From positions 1-38,694 of the forward strand of contig CALAHF010000196.1 of NCBI GenBank assembly GCA_937891465.1: a DNA stretch of 38,694 bases. The letters are read 5' to 3'. Numbering within the stretch: the stretch's first letter is position 1; each line of letters opens with the position of its first letter. The notes under the pieces are model-generated. The model saw only the letters and a list, made by a program, of their open reading frames with translations. It was not told the DNA's origin and ran no database searches. Position numbers and translations under genes: made by a program. This DNA comes from an uncultured Verrucomicrobiales bacterium (GTDB lineage Bacteria; Verrucomicrobiota; Verrucomicrobiia; Verrucomicrobiales; DEV007). Positions 27,424-35,574 of this stretch are shown in pieces.

Positions 27424-27450
27424 AAAAATTAAAGGGTATTATTAATTTTT
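27424..27450. promoter_or_regulatory. AT-rich inverted repeat overlapping the SGNH promoter
   Basis: AAAAATTAA (27424-27432) and TTAATTTTT (27442-27450) are perfect 9-bp arms separated by 9 bp. The repeat brackets the predicted -10 box (27438-27443) and transcription start (about 27431). That is where a repressor operator would be expected, though AT-rich palindromes can occur by chance. Confidence 0.35.
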
Positions 27451-27466
27451 TACCCTCATCTGTCAA
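27438..27466 (-). promoter_or_regulatory. Sigma-70-type promoter for the SGNH hydrolase and sulfatase genes
   Basis: Minus strand: TTGACA (27461-27466, 6/6 match), 17-bp spacer, AATAAT (27438-27443, 5/6 match). Start of transcription would be near 27431, giving a leader of about 28 nt before ATG 27403. This is the best housekeeping promoter I can find in the window. Confidence 0.6.
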
Positions 27467-27511
27467 AGCAAACCTTAAATCCCGCCAATTTTATAAAAAA
27501 ACCACCCCACT

Positions 27512-28543
27512 TCAATCTTGTCCGCTGGATTCTTTTGAAAGAATGAAATCACAAATCACGATTTTGTGATCGGTCTGCGAAGATCGTTTCGATTCTATCT
27601 TAATCGCTTGTATACCATCGGTATGCCAAATCTGATCCAGCCTCAAAAGCGGGAAGGATGCCGGATATGTATTGCCACTTCCATCACCGCTGGAAACCGA
27701 AGCATCTTCCAGTTCAGCAATTTTCAACATCCGAAACACATCATCGCCCGGAGGAGTGGCGAAATCGCCGGCAACGATCAAAGGCGGAATTTCGTTGGCG
27801 CTGCTGATTGACTCCGACCGATACCTGACCAGATGCCGCAGCGTCCGGCGATTCTCAATGCGGTTTTCCAAAAATTCAGTCCATGCCGCCTGCTTCCAAA
27901 GATCAAACCGGGGAATGGAGCGCTGCAAATGTACATTGGCCAGATCGATCACCTCTCCGTCAGGCATTTGCAGACGGGTGCGAAAGGTCGACTTTTTCTT
28001 AACAACCGGCTCGGTATTTTCAAAACGCCCGCGGGCGATGATCGCATTGCCCGCGTTGGCCACGTAGCTTCCCTGCCCTTCGAAAAGCTCCACGATCAGA
28101 GCATCCAGCTTTGCCTTTTCCGGAGCTTCCTGGAGAAACACGATATCCGGCTTTAAATCACGCACTTCGTTGGCGGCTTCAATCCGACCCAGACCGCAGT
28201 TTACCGTAATAATCCGAAAAACGCGCTCCCCCTCCTTTGGAACGGTTTTTCCACCCAACACAGCCACTTTAAATTCGCGGCCGAGAGATTGCGTCTCGTC
28301 CGACATCAAAACTCCTATAAGAAGCCAGAGAAAAAACAGCACGATGCAAACTCGCGATTTGAATTTCGCTCCGAAAATTATGGACGACAGCATCCCTGCC
28401 ATCGCCCACGCCCAAATCGGAATGAGCGTGATCACGACGAATGAATCCCACCGGTTCAAATAGCACAACAACACCGCCACCAAGATCGCTCCGATGGTTA
28501 TCGGAGCGCCTATTGAAATCAAGGAACGGAGGTGTCGGCGCAT
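27512..28543 (-). CDS. Membrane-anchored endonuclease/exonuclease/phosphatase (EEP) family protein
   Basis: 343 residues. Two or three hydrophobic helices at the N-terminus (about 10-80) are followed by an EEP (DNase I-like) domain that should face the periplasm. The family residues are N115 (TVNCG), E139 (LQEAP), H205 (NVHLQ), D260 (VAGDF), D303 (RLDQIW) and the terminal D325-H326 (QTDHK). The usual GDFN motif reads GDFA, so the conserved Asn is Ala262. The family cleaves phosphodiesters or phosphomonoesters (nucleic acids, inositol phosphates, sphingomyelin); I cannot tell which. It lies 72 bp after the PQQ-propeller gene on the same strand and 108 bp before the SGNH gene, which has its own promoter. 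Confidence 0.8.
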   Translation of the reverse strand: MRRHLRSLISIGAPITIGAILVAVLLCYLNRWDSFVVITLIPIWAWAMAGMLSSIIFGAKFKSRVCIVLFFLWLLIGVLMSDETQSLGREFKVAVLGGKTVPKEGERVFRIITVNCGLGRIEAANEVRDLKPDIVFLQEAPEKAKLDALIVELFEGQGSYVANAGNAIIARGRFENTEPVVKKKSTFRTRLQMPDGEVIDLANVHLQRSIPRFDLWKQAAWTEFLENRIENRRTLRHLVRYRSESISSANEIPPLIVAGDFATPPGDDVFRMLKIAELEDASVSSGDGSGNTYPASFPLLRLDQIWHTDGIQAIKIESKRSSQTDHKIVICDFILSKESSGQD

Positions 28544-28615
28544 GAAAGAAACGGAACAATAAATTTAGTCGGCGTTCTTTCGCCCAGAGTGTTTATTCGA
28601 TCCAGCAAAGAAGCG

Positions 28616-31306
28616 TCACGGCGCAGGAAATATTTCCACTCCACTGACATCAGTCGGTTTAGAAAACGAGATCGTCAGTGTACCGTCTGTCACCGCAATT
28701 TTCTGAAATGATTCCGTAGCCGCCGTCATTGGTTTATCCAGAACCACTTCGCGATCTTTCGCCACACCTTGCAGTGAAATTCCGGCGATCGTATTGCTTT
28801 TATCCATCGAGCCAAATGTAAGCCGCACTTCGTAGTTCCCGTTTTTCAGGCCCGATATTTTCGCCTCCGTAAGCCCGCGCGCTCCCGAAGCCGCCACCCA
28901 CGGCCACATCCCTTCCTGGACTTCGCCTTCCATAAAAATCGAATGCCGATAGAAAAACTCCGGCTTTTCCGGAAGGGTCGAAACCTGAACCGATGGCGAC
29001 GGCCCACCCACATTGGGCACGTCCAACCACAGCGTCCCGCCCTCCGTTTTGCGATCCCCCGGCGCTCCGAAATTGATCCCGATCCGGTTAAGCTTTCCGT
29101 TTAATTTTTCCGCAGAAACCGCTCCCCACGAAGTCCATTGCTCGAACGTCTCCGGCATGGAAATGAGCGACAACGCGCTCGGCAACGGGTAAGCGCAGGT
29201 GCAGCCTTCGTAAAAATACGGCAAGTTCAGCAGACCGTTTGCCGGGATCACACTGTTCGTGCAACCACTTCGAGGACCGGCAATATTGATCGTTCCGCTC
29301 TCCGTTTTCTTATCGTAAAACGCGGCTGTTCCCGAACGCATCGTGAAGACATTTCCGTAATCGAATCCGCCATCGCACCCGTAGCTCTTTGGAAAAACCC
29401 GATCTTCCTTTTCACCCGTCAGCGGACTGATTCGCGTTCCCGCTTTCGGCGCATCCGGCTTCCAATCATCCTTTTGATTTGGCGGCCGATACTGACTTGG
29501 CTGCACTGTTTTTAAATCGGTCTCCGAAAAACTCTGCCGCAAAACCGGCACTTCCTCGGCCGCAAAGGTCCGCCCCGTGTAGACATCCGTGAACATCGGT
29601 TCCAACAGCCGGTAATCCACTTTTCCCTTTCGAGTTGAAGCATCCAACCAGTCTTTCGACTGAGAAATCATCACTCCATCGATGAATTGAGGCTGAGGCG
29701 ACCGTTTAAAATGCTGGGTCGCATCACCATACCACTGTAAGCCCACCGGCGAGCGAACCAACTCATCGGCACTCTCTGCCCAGCCTCCCGTGTAGTTGGT
29801 CGTTCCAGCAATCGCGCCATTCCGAACCGTTGATTTCCCTTCAGTAAACACGACGCCGCCGTACGGCCTAACCGATTTAAAAACGGAATCTGAATCAACC
29901 TTCGAATCAAAAACCCCCACCAGATCGGCGAAGTATTTCGGCATTTCAAACGCAGCCGGATTTGCATTTTGAAAAGACAATCGCTCAGCAGAAATCGAGT
30001 CGAAAAGTTCCGATCTAAGCTTCGAAATCAACGCGTCATCATCACCTACAATCACAAAATTCATCTTCGATTGTGAGACCAGTGATCTGCAAAAGTCTGC
30101 ATCAACTCCCTCCAGTCCCAGGATCACGCCAAACCCATGTTTCTTTCCACTGCCGCGCAGAACTTCCATCGACCGCGACTCCACAACCTGATCCATCATC
30201 GAACGGGAAGTCAGCTTTGTCCCCTCGCCTTCCGCCGCAAAACAATAGATTACCCCTTCAACTGTCGACGCAAAAATTTTGTCGTCACCAGCAATGATGG
30301 AATGCACTTCACCCTCGATACCCGGCAGTTTTGAATCTGCAAAATTTAACTCACGATCCGCTGTTCGAATCGTCGTCCGAATATCCGGAAGACCTTCTGC
30401 TCGCGGCTTATCTTCATGCCGTTTCATATTCACTTTGTCATCGAAAAGCAAACCGCGTCGCCGTAACTTTTGTTCCTCTTTCGCCGAAGGAGTTGAAGCA
30501 AACCAACCACCCGTCAATCGCCCCGGCGCAGGCAGATCAAATTCCTTCAACGCCCCCGTTTTCAAATCCAACCGAGCCGGATACGCATTGCTGCTCGGAA
30601 CAATCAAATCTCCACTTTCCACCAAAAGATAGCCCTGCGGGGCAAGACCACCAAACGCCTCCGCGTTGTGCGGGGCGATTCCGTATTTGTAACTGCAGCG
30701 ATCATTCAGCCAAATCACCTCGCCATTTTCCACATTCAGGCAGTAAACAAAAACCCCTTCCAGCGGCCAAACACCTGCGGCAAAATAGACCCGATCGTCT
30801 TTCAAAACCGGTCCCCCACGAACCGGCCACACCGAAATCAACCGTCCATTCCCAATCACTTTTCGTTCCGATGGAACGGCTTTCATTTTCCAGACTAACG
30901 AACCGTCGGACGCCTTTACGCAATAAAAGTTCCCGTCATCCGAACCAAACATGACCCGTCCTTTTCCACCGACCGGAGCCATTCGAACTGGCCCATTCGT
31001 AAAAAACTTCCAGATCTGTTTACCCGTCTCTGAATCAAAAGCTGTCACCGAATCATCCCACGTCGAACTCACGAAAAGCCGTTTACCGAGGAGGATGGGT
31101 TTGTAGCCTTTATCGAATTGAAGCCGTCCATCATTCCACGCTGGAATTTGCGGTTGAAGCTGATGCACCCATTTTAATTTCAATTTCTCCGATAGCTTTT
31201 GTTCCGTTGTCGCCGTTCGCCCCGGATCATGACGCCACATCGGCCAGTCTGCCGCAGACAGATTCAAAACGAAAAATAGACTGCCAATAAAAAAACCAAA
31301 TCGCAT
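28616..31306 (-). CDS. Secreted PQQ-type beta-propeller protein with internal methyltransferase-like segment
   Basis: 896 residues with a signal peptide (MRFGFFIGSLFFVLNLSAA) and then DWPMWRHDPGRTA, the start typical of large planctomycete/verrucomicrobial PQQ-propeller proteins. Propeller blades show the PQQ-repeat pattern (VTAFDSETGKQIWKF, FYCVKASDGSLVWKM, VYCLNVENGEVIWL). At about 390-490 (nt about 29837-30139) a Rossmann-like stretch interrupts the propeller (GFGVILGLEGVDADFCRSL, MNFVIVGDDD, VRPYGGVVF). It resembles a class I SAM-methyltransferase core, but its glycine loop is eroded. More blades follow to about 740, and the last ~140 residues look like a malectin/CBM-type beta-sandwich. 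The substrate and any PQQ use are unknown. It is 54 bp downstream of modC on the same strand, so read-through is possible. Confidence 0.75.
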   Translation of the reverse strand: MRFGFFIGSLFFVLNLSAADWPMWRHDPGRTATTEQKLSEKLKLKWVHQLQPQIPAWNDGRLQFDKGYKPILLGKRLFVSSTWDDSVTAFDSETGKQIWKFFTNGPVRMAPVGGKGRVMFGSDDGNFYCVKASDGSLVWKMKAVPSERKVIGNGRLISVWPVRGGPVLKDDRVYFAAGVWPLEGVFVYCLNVENGEVIWLNDRCSYKYGIAPHNAEAFGGLAPQGYLLVESGDLIVPSSNAYPARLDLKTGALKEFDLPAPGRLTGGWFASTPSAKEEQKLRRRGLLFDDKVNMKRHEDKPRAEGLPDIRTTIRTADRELNFADSKLPGIEGEVHSIIAGDDKIFASTVEGVIYCFAAEGEGTKLTSRSMMDQVVESRSMEVLRGSGKKHGFGVILGLEGVDADFCRSLVSQSKMNFVIVGDDDALISKLRSELFDSISAERLSFQNANPAAFEMPKYFADLVGVFDSKVDSDSVFKSVRPYGGVVFTEGKSTVRNGAIAGTTNYTGGWAESADELVRSPVGLQWYGDATQHFKRSPQPQFIDGVMISQSKDWLDASTRKGKVDYRLLEPMFTDVYTGRTFAAEEVPVLRQSFSETDLKTVQPSQYRPPNQKDDWKPDAPKAGTRISPLTGEKEDRVFPKSYGCDGGFDYGNVFTMRSGTAAFYDKKTESGTINIAGPRSGCTNSVIPANGLLNLPYFYEGCTCAYPLPSALSLISMPETFEQWTSWGAVSAEKLNGKLNRIGINFGAPGDRKTEGGTLWLDVPNVGGPSPSVQVSTLPEKPEFFYRHSIFMEGEVQEGMWPWVAASGARGLTEAKISGLKNGNYEVRLTFGSMDKSNTIAGISLQGVAKDREVVLDKPMTAATESFQKIAVTDGTLTISFSKPTDVSGVEIFPAP

Positions 31307-31360
31307 TGCAAAGTTTCACGAAAACTGAACCAAAGTGCAATGGCAGGATCACGACCATTT

Positions 31361-31999
31361 TCACACTCCAATAACCCGTCCGTCTTCAATCCGAAACTGA
31401 AGGTCCCCTACCAATTCGGCCTCGCGGCGACTGTGCGTGATGTGCAAAACGGTGATTCCATTTTCAGCTGTGACGCGCTTCAAGAGCTCAACCATCTCCG
31501 CATGGGTGTCTTCGTCCAAAGCAGAGAGCGGTTCATCGAGACACAACACGGCAGGTTTCACCGCCAACGCCCGACCGAGCGCGACCCGTTGCCGTTCCCC
31601 GCCGGAAAGCCCGTGTGGTTTACGATCCAGTAAATCGGTCAATCCCAATTCAGCGGCAAGTTCATCAACCCGCTTCGCAATCGCATCGGATTTCCACCCT
31701 CGAACTTTCGGGCTGAATGCTAAATGCTTGCGCACCGTTTTCGTAGTGAAAAGCGATCCATCCTGAGGCACAAAACCAATCCCCCGCCGACCCGGAAGTT
31801 CGTTCGTCACGTCGCGATCGGATACAAAAATTTTTCCGCCGGTCACGTTTTTCAATCCACATACAGCTTCAAGAATCGTCGTTTTTCCGCACCCTGTTTT
31901 TCCCATGAGTACTCCATATTTCCCTTCCGGGATCTCGAAATTCACATCCGTGATTTCAAATTCGCCGGCGCGGACTGTGAGGTTTTCAATCCTAACCAT
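31361..31999 (-). CDS. modC: Molybdate/tungstate ABC transporter ATP-binding protein
   Basis: A cytoplasmic ATPase that powers the ModB permease. It has 212 residues from ATG 31999; this start has GGAGGA 9 nt upstream and overlaps the modB stop by 8 nt, whereas an earlier start would add 16 Cys-rich residues inside modB. Walker A GKTGCGKT (33-40), Q-loop Q79, signature LSGGERQ (131-137), Walker B VLCLDE (151-156) and switch His189 are all intact. It ends right after the nucleotide-binding domain, with no C-terminal TOBE/MOP molybdate-sensing domain, unlike E. coli ModC. Substrate assignment rests on the ModA-like protein and the moaD/hesA genes in the same operon; tungstate is an alternative. 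Confidence 0.85.
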   Translation of the reverse strand: MVRIENLTVRAGEFEITDVNFEIPEGKYGVLMGKTGCGKTTILEAVCGLKNVTGGKIFVSDRDVTNELPGRRGIGFVPQDGSLFTTKTVRKHLAFSPKVRGWKSDAIAKRVDELAAELGLTDLLDRKPHGLSGGERQRVALGRALAVKPAVLCLDEPLSALDEDTHAEMVELLKRVTAENGITVLHITHSRREAELVGDLQFRIEDGRVIGV

Positions 32000-32846
32000 G
32001 GTACAATCCTCCTTCGTTTTTTCGGTCCCACATCCGCACCCCGACAAGTACGACTACCGCAATCGTCACCATCATCAGCGAAACAATAACCGCAGTTTCA
32101 AGGCTGCCTGTGGTGATTTCCAGAAATACGGTACTGCTGAGGACTTCCGTTTTGTTCGGAATCGTTCCCGCGAAAACAAGAATGGGACCAAACTCTCCCA
32201 TCGATCGCGTCCACGCCAACGTTCCCGCCGTTGAAATTCCGCGCCAGGATTCAGGGATCACCACACTGAAAAATGCCCGTGCTCGACTGCAGCCTAATGT
32301 CTGTGCTACCTGCTCTGTTCGCGGGCTGATCTGATCAAACGTGTTCCGCATCGTGCGAACACTGAACGCACAAGCAACCGAAAACTGGGCAATGATGACG
32401 GCGGCAACATTGAAGGTGATTTCGATTCCCAAACTGTTCAGCATGTCCTCGAAACTCGTTCCGCCAGGAGGCATTTTATTAAATAACAACAGCAGGCTGA
32501 GCCCCACCACCAGGGGCGGCAAGACGATCGGAATGTCCAGAATCGCATCGACCAGCAGCTTCCCCGGAAAGTTATAGCGGGACAGCAGATAGCCCGTTGG
32601 AACCGCCACAATGAGCGACAGAATTGCCGAAACAGTGCACGAGAAAAGGGTCAATTTTATCGAATTGATAACGGCCTTGTCCGTAAAAATTTTCACCAGA
32701 CTGGCTTTATCAGGATCGTCAGACGAAAACGGAACGGCCCGAAAACCATAAATTGCATCCGCGACTAACATCAGCACAATCAAGAGCAGGTAGATCGCCG
32801 CGAGCGAACTGATTGCTGCGAGAAATGGCTTGTCAGATTTGCTCAT
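31992..32846 (-). CDS. modB: Molybdate/tungstate ABC transporter permease
   Basis: An inner-membrane permease of 284 residues with about six hydrophobic helices and the cytoplasmic EAA loop that docks the ATPase (EQVAQTLGCSRARAFFSVVIP region, about 180-200). DIPIVLPPLVVGLSLLLLF is characteristic of the ModB/CysT family. The first helix is followed by a periplasmic loop of about 30 residues (FRAVPFSSDDPDKASLV). It begins 27 bp after the binding-protein gene and overlaps modC, consistent with a single transporter operon. No Shine-Dalgarno is visible. Confidence 0.88.
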   Translation of the reverse strand: MSKSDKPFLAAISSLAAIYLLLIVLMLVADAIYGFRAVPFSSDDPDKASLVKIFTDKAVINSIKLTLFSCTVSAILSLIVAVPTGYLLSRYNFPGKLLVDAILDIPIVLPPLVVGLSLLLLFNKMPPGGTSFEDMLNSLGIEITFNVAAVIIAQFSVACAFSVRTMRNTFDQISPRTEQVAQTLGCSRARAFFSVVIPESWRGISTAGTLAWTRSMGEFGPILVFAGTIPNKTEVLSSTVFLEITTGSLETAVIVSLMMVTIAVVVLVGVRMWDRKNEGGLYHG

Positions 32847-32873
32847 AAAAACGTTGCGACGAAAGATACCGAC

Positions 32874-34355
32874 TCAATTTTCTTCCGCCAATTCCCACCG
32901 AAAACCATACTTCAAAAACTCCGCTTTGCCCGCTTCGGAAACGAATGTTTCGTAAAATCGACGCACCAAATTGGGATGCGCCGACCCTTGCCCAATCGCA
33001 AATGGCTGCACCGCAATCGACTTCGGCCTGTTGATTTCGATGATGTCGACATCTGCCGTGCTACCTGTATTGGCCATCGCGTTGCTTCGATAAACGATCA
33101 CCACATCAAGCGCGTTGCTGCGGATTTGATTCACCAAAAAGTCCCCCGTTGCAGACGCCGGAACGACATTTCCGGTGTCCATGATCTCCTTGTAAAGCCC
33201 CTCAGATTCAAGCAGCCTCTGCGTCAGCGCGCCGAGCGCCGATTTCTTGGGATGCGAAAACCCGATCTTGAGTCCGTCTTTTTTTAGGTCCGGCAGTGTC
33301 AATACACTTTCCGGATTTCCTTTTTTTACAAGCATCACCATCTCGTTCGCGGATACGGTGGTCGGCTTTGAAAAGCGTTCTTCCACCATCGTCATGAACG
33401 ATTGATCGCATGAGAAATAGGCATCCGGAGTTTCGCCGGCCTTCATTTGGGAAACCAGAATTCCGCAGCCGTTATACGTCGGATTGATCTTTACGCCTTC
33501 GCGAGCTTCGAATTTTTCAATCGATTTTTCAATCGCCGGACGCAACATCGCACCGCTGAAAAGCGCCACCTCAGGAGTCTTTGCCCACATATCAGCGGTT
33601 TCAACCGGTTCGTAACCATCTGCTGCAAAAACCATTAACCCTTTGTCCTTCGCCGTCAGGTAGCGACAAAATTTCAACGCTTCAGTTGGCTGCTTCGAGT
33701 CAGTCAATACCCCAACCGTGATGTCTTTTTTCTCGGCTTCGAATTCCGGCACATTCACAAAATCCAGATCCGAATATTGCGACGCGACCGCATCCCAAAT
33801 AATCCCCGCATCGACGGTTCCAAGTTTCACCGTATTCGCAATTTCATTCACCGTCGGAAACGTCACCGTCGGCTCGAAGCCATCCCACAACCCATGTTTC
33901 GAAAGAATTTTCTTCGTGAATTTCCCAACCGAAGCCGCTCCGGGATTGCCGATCGCAATTTTCAGGTCTGATCTCTTCACGTCTGCCAACGCAGCAATTC
34001 CCTTCGGATTCCCTTTCGCAACCGCAAACCCAGCCCGCATGTAGGCAACCCCCATCGTCTCCGCAACATGACCTTTTTCCTTCGCCAAATCGGTGTAGCT
34101 CGAGTCGCCCGCCAAATAAATATCGCCCTTACCGATGTCCAGTTTCGCCAAAAGCGTGCCTGAACCACCGAACTGAATTTCGACAGGAATGCCATACTCC
34201 TCCTCGTATTGCTTCGCGATTGCCGTAACTGGTTTCTTCATTCCCGCCGCGCAAAACATCACAAGCGGTTTGGTGTCGGTCCCGTCTTTTTTACCACAAC
34301 CGGCGAAAGCCAGCGCCGTTAAGACTAGAAAAAAGTTTCGCAAAATTGGGTGCAT
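32874..34355 (-). CDS. modA: Lipoprotein with two tandem molybdate-type substrate-binding domains
   Basis: This captures oxyanion outside the inner membrane for the ModBC transporter encoded next. I start at ATG 34355 because a lipoprotein signal follows at once (MHPILRNFFLVLTALAFAGC, Cys20); an ATG at 34436 would add 27 polar residues ahead of it. The 493-residue mature part is two copies of a ModA-like domain. Domain 1 (about 31-255) has LVMFCAAGMKKPV, FGGSGTLLAKL and LKIAIGNPGAASVGKF. Domain 2 (about 262-490; nt about 32886-33572) has VALFSGAMLRPAI, YNGCGILVSQM and LKIGFSHPKKSALGAL. A single ModA is about 230-250 residues. The copies have diverged strongly, so they may bind different ligands. 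It lies 93 bp after hesA. Confidence 0.88.
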   Translation of the reverse strand: MHPILRNFFLVLTALAFAGCGKKDGTDTKPLVMFCAAGMKKPVTAIAKQYEEEYGIPVEIQFGGSGTLLAKLDIGKGDIYLAGDSSYTDLAKEKGHVAETMGVAYMRAGFAVAKGNPKGIAALADVKRSDLKIAIGNPGAASVGKFTKKILSKHGLWDGFEPTVTFPTVNEIANTVKLGTVDAGIIWDAVASQYSDLDFVNVPEFEAEKKDITVGVLTDSKQPTEALKFCRYLTAKDKGLMVFAADGYEPVETADMWAKTPEVALFSGAMLRPAIEKSIEKFEAREGVKINPTYNGCGILVSQMKAGETPDAYFSCDQSFMTMVEERFSKPTTVSANEMVMLVKKGNPESVLTLPDLKKDGLKIGFSHPKKSALGALTQRLLESEGLYKEIMDTGNVVPASATGDFLVNQIRSNALDVVIVYRSNAMANTGSTADVDIIEINRPKSIAVQPFAIGQGSAHPNLVRRFYETFVSEAGKAEFLKYGFRWELAEEN

Positions 34356-34448
34356 CACAGAGCTGGAATTTGTTGGATTCAGAACTCTATTCTGGGACCG
34401 CATCGCTGCGGAATCAATGAAATCGTGAGGTTTCATTGCGCCAGTGAT

Positions 34449-35192
34449 TCATGCTCCTCCACAAACCTCACATTCAGGATTCCGCTTCAACGCAATGGTT
34501 TGAAATCGCATCGACGCGCTGTCGAAATAAATCATCTTATTCGCATTCGCCGTTCCCAAGCCTGCTAGCAGCTTAATCCCTTCCATCACCCCAATCTGAG
34601 CAGCCAATGCGGACACCGCACCGATCACCGGAAAACGACGTTTCCAGTTCGGCGGAATTTCAGGATACAGACACGCCAGACAGGCTGATTCGCCCGGCAC
34701 GATCGTAATGATGCGACCTTCCAAATTATACATCGCAGAATCGATGAGCGGTTTTCCCTGTCGAACGCATTCCCGATTCATCAAAAATCGTTCTTCAAAG
34801 AGAGGTGCCGCCCCAAAAACGACATCGGCTTTTGAAACCAAATCTGCAGCGTTCGCTTCCGTAATATTTTCGTCGATCGCTTCAACTTCGACATTCGGGT
34901 TAAACGCCTCAAGCGTCGCTTTTGCGCTCGCCGCCCGCGGTTTCCCGACATCATCGTGACGCATCAAAATTTGCCGGTTCAAATCATCCAGCCGCAGATT
35001 CCCCGCGTGAGCGATGATGATCTTTCCAAAACCCGCTGCCGCCAGCGATTGACAAATCGGCCCGCCAAGCCCGCCGCAACGGGACACCAGCGCCGTCGAG
35101 TTTCGTAAAATGCGCTGGCCTTTTTCACCAAAACCCGGCACATCCAACTGCCATTCATAAATGGCCCGATCCAAATCCGTGAGCTCGTTCAT
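34449..35192 (-). CDS. hesA: HesA/MoeB/ThiF-family E1-like enzyme
   Basis: This probably activates the C-terminal Gly-Gly of the MoaD-like protein encoded 6 bp upstream, for molybdopterin or another sulfur-transfer product. 247 residues. The nucleotide fold has SRCGGLGGP (about 37-44), and DDLNRQILM (69-77) is the Arg-containing E1 motif. Two CxxC pairs (CLAC and the terminal CEVC) would bind zinc. Compared with E. coli MoeB, the leading RYxRQ reads IYEWQ, the acidic ribose-binding strand reads AHAGNL, and the CTDN segment with the catalytic Asp reads AAPL. As I recall, cyanobacterial HesA proteins share several of these (GGDLRLDDMNRQ, FTERDLLN, CLSCLFPE), so I place it in the HesA branch rather than calling it a broken MoeB. 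The divergence still makes the adenylation activity uncertain. Confidence 0.8.
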   Translation of the reverse strand: MNELTDLDRAIYEWQLDVPGFGEKGQRILRNSTALVSRCGGLGGPICQSLAAAGFGKIIIAHAGNLRLDDLNRQILMRHDDVGKPRAASAKATLEAFNPNVEVEAIDENITEANAADLVSKADVVFGAAPLFEERFLMNRECVRQGKPLIDSAMYNLEGRIITIVPGESACLACLYPEIPPNWKRRFPVIGAVSALAAQIGVMEGIKLLAGLGTANANKMIYFDSASMRFQTIALKRNPECEVCGGA

Positions 35193-35198
35193 GTCGAA

Positions 35199-35480
35199 TT
35201 AGCCACCCGCAATCGGAGTCATCAGCATGACCGTCTTCACGCCATCCAACACGATGTCAGAGGGTGAGCCTGCCGCCTGTTCTCCATCGAGAATGACCAG
35301 GGTGGACGGACGCAAATTCCCCTCCGCATTGACGAGCAGATCTGCATATTTTCCGCCATGACGAGTACAGAGCTGCGTAATCAAAGCCGGCAATGCGGTA
35401 CCTGAGTCCACATCGATCGATTCATCAGTCTCGCCTGTAAGACCCGCGAGCTGGCCCGTGTATTGAACGGTAATTTCCAT
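35199..35480 (-). CDS. moaD: MoaD/ThiS-like sulfur-carrier protein
   Basis: A small cytoplasmic ubiquitin-like sulfur carrier, 93 residues, ending in IAGG. The C-terminal Gly-Gly is where adenylation and thiocarboxylation take place. The fold pattern is typical of MoaD: MEITVQYTGQLAGLTG, SIDVDSGTALPALI, STLVILDGEQA and VMLMTPIAGG. It is the first gene of the moaD-hesA-modA-modB-modC operon, and the molybdate transporter supports a molybdopterin role over thiamine. Molybdopterin synthase large subunit (moaE) is not in the window. The start at 35480 has no Shine-Dalgarno; the predicted promoter would give an almost leaderless mRNA. Confidence 0.85.
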   Translation of the reverse strand: MEITVQYTGQLAGLTGETDESIDVDSGTALPALITQLCTRHGGKYADLLVNAEGNLRPSTLVILDGEQAAGSPSDIVLDGVKTVMLMTPIAGG

Positions 35481-35487
35481 TGTAATT

Positions 35488-35516
35488 GTTTTACCAGATC
35501 AACGCGAAGGAATCAA
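35488..35516 (-). promoter_or_regulatory. Candidate promoter for the molybdenum operon, near-leaderless
   Basis: Minus strand: TTGATT (35511-35516, 4/6), 17-bp spacer, TAAAAC (35488-35493, 4/6). Transcription would begin at or within a base or two of the moaD ATG. Both boxes are only fair matches. No molybdenum-cofactor riboswitch can be fitted into the 94-bp divergent gap. Confidence 0.3.
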
Positions 35517-35574
35517 CCACCGCGACGACACCTTTGCGTTATCCCATTTTCCGGCAACATTCCCCTCACAACGC

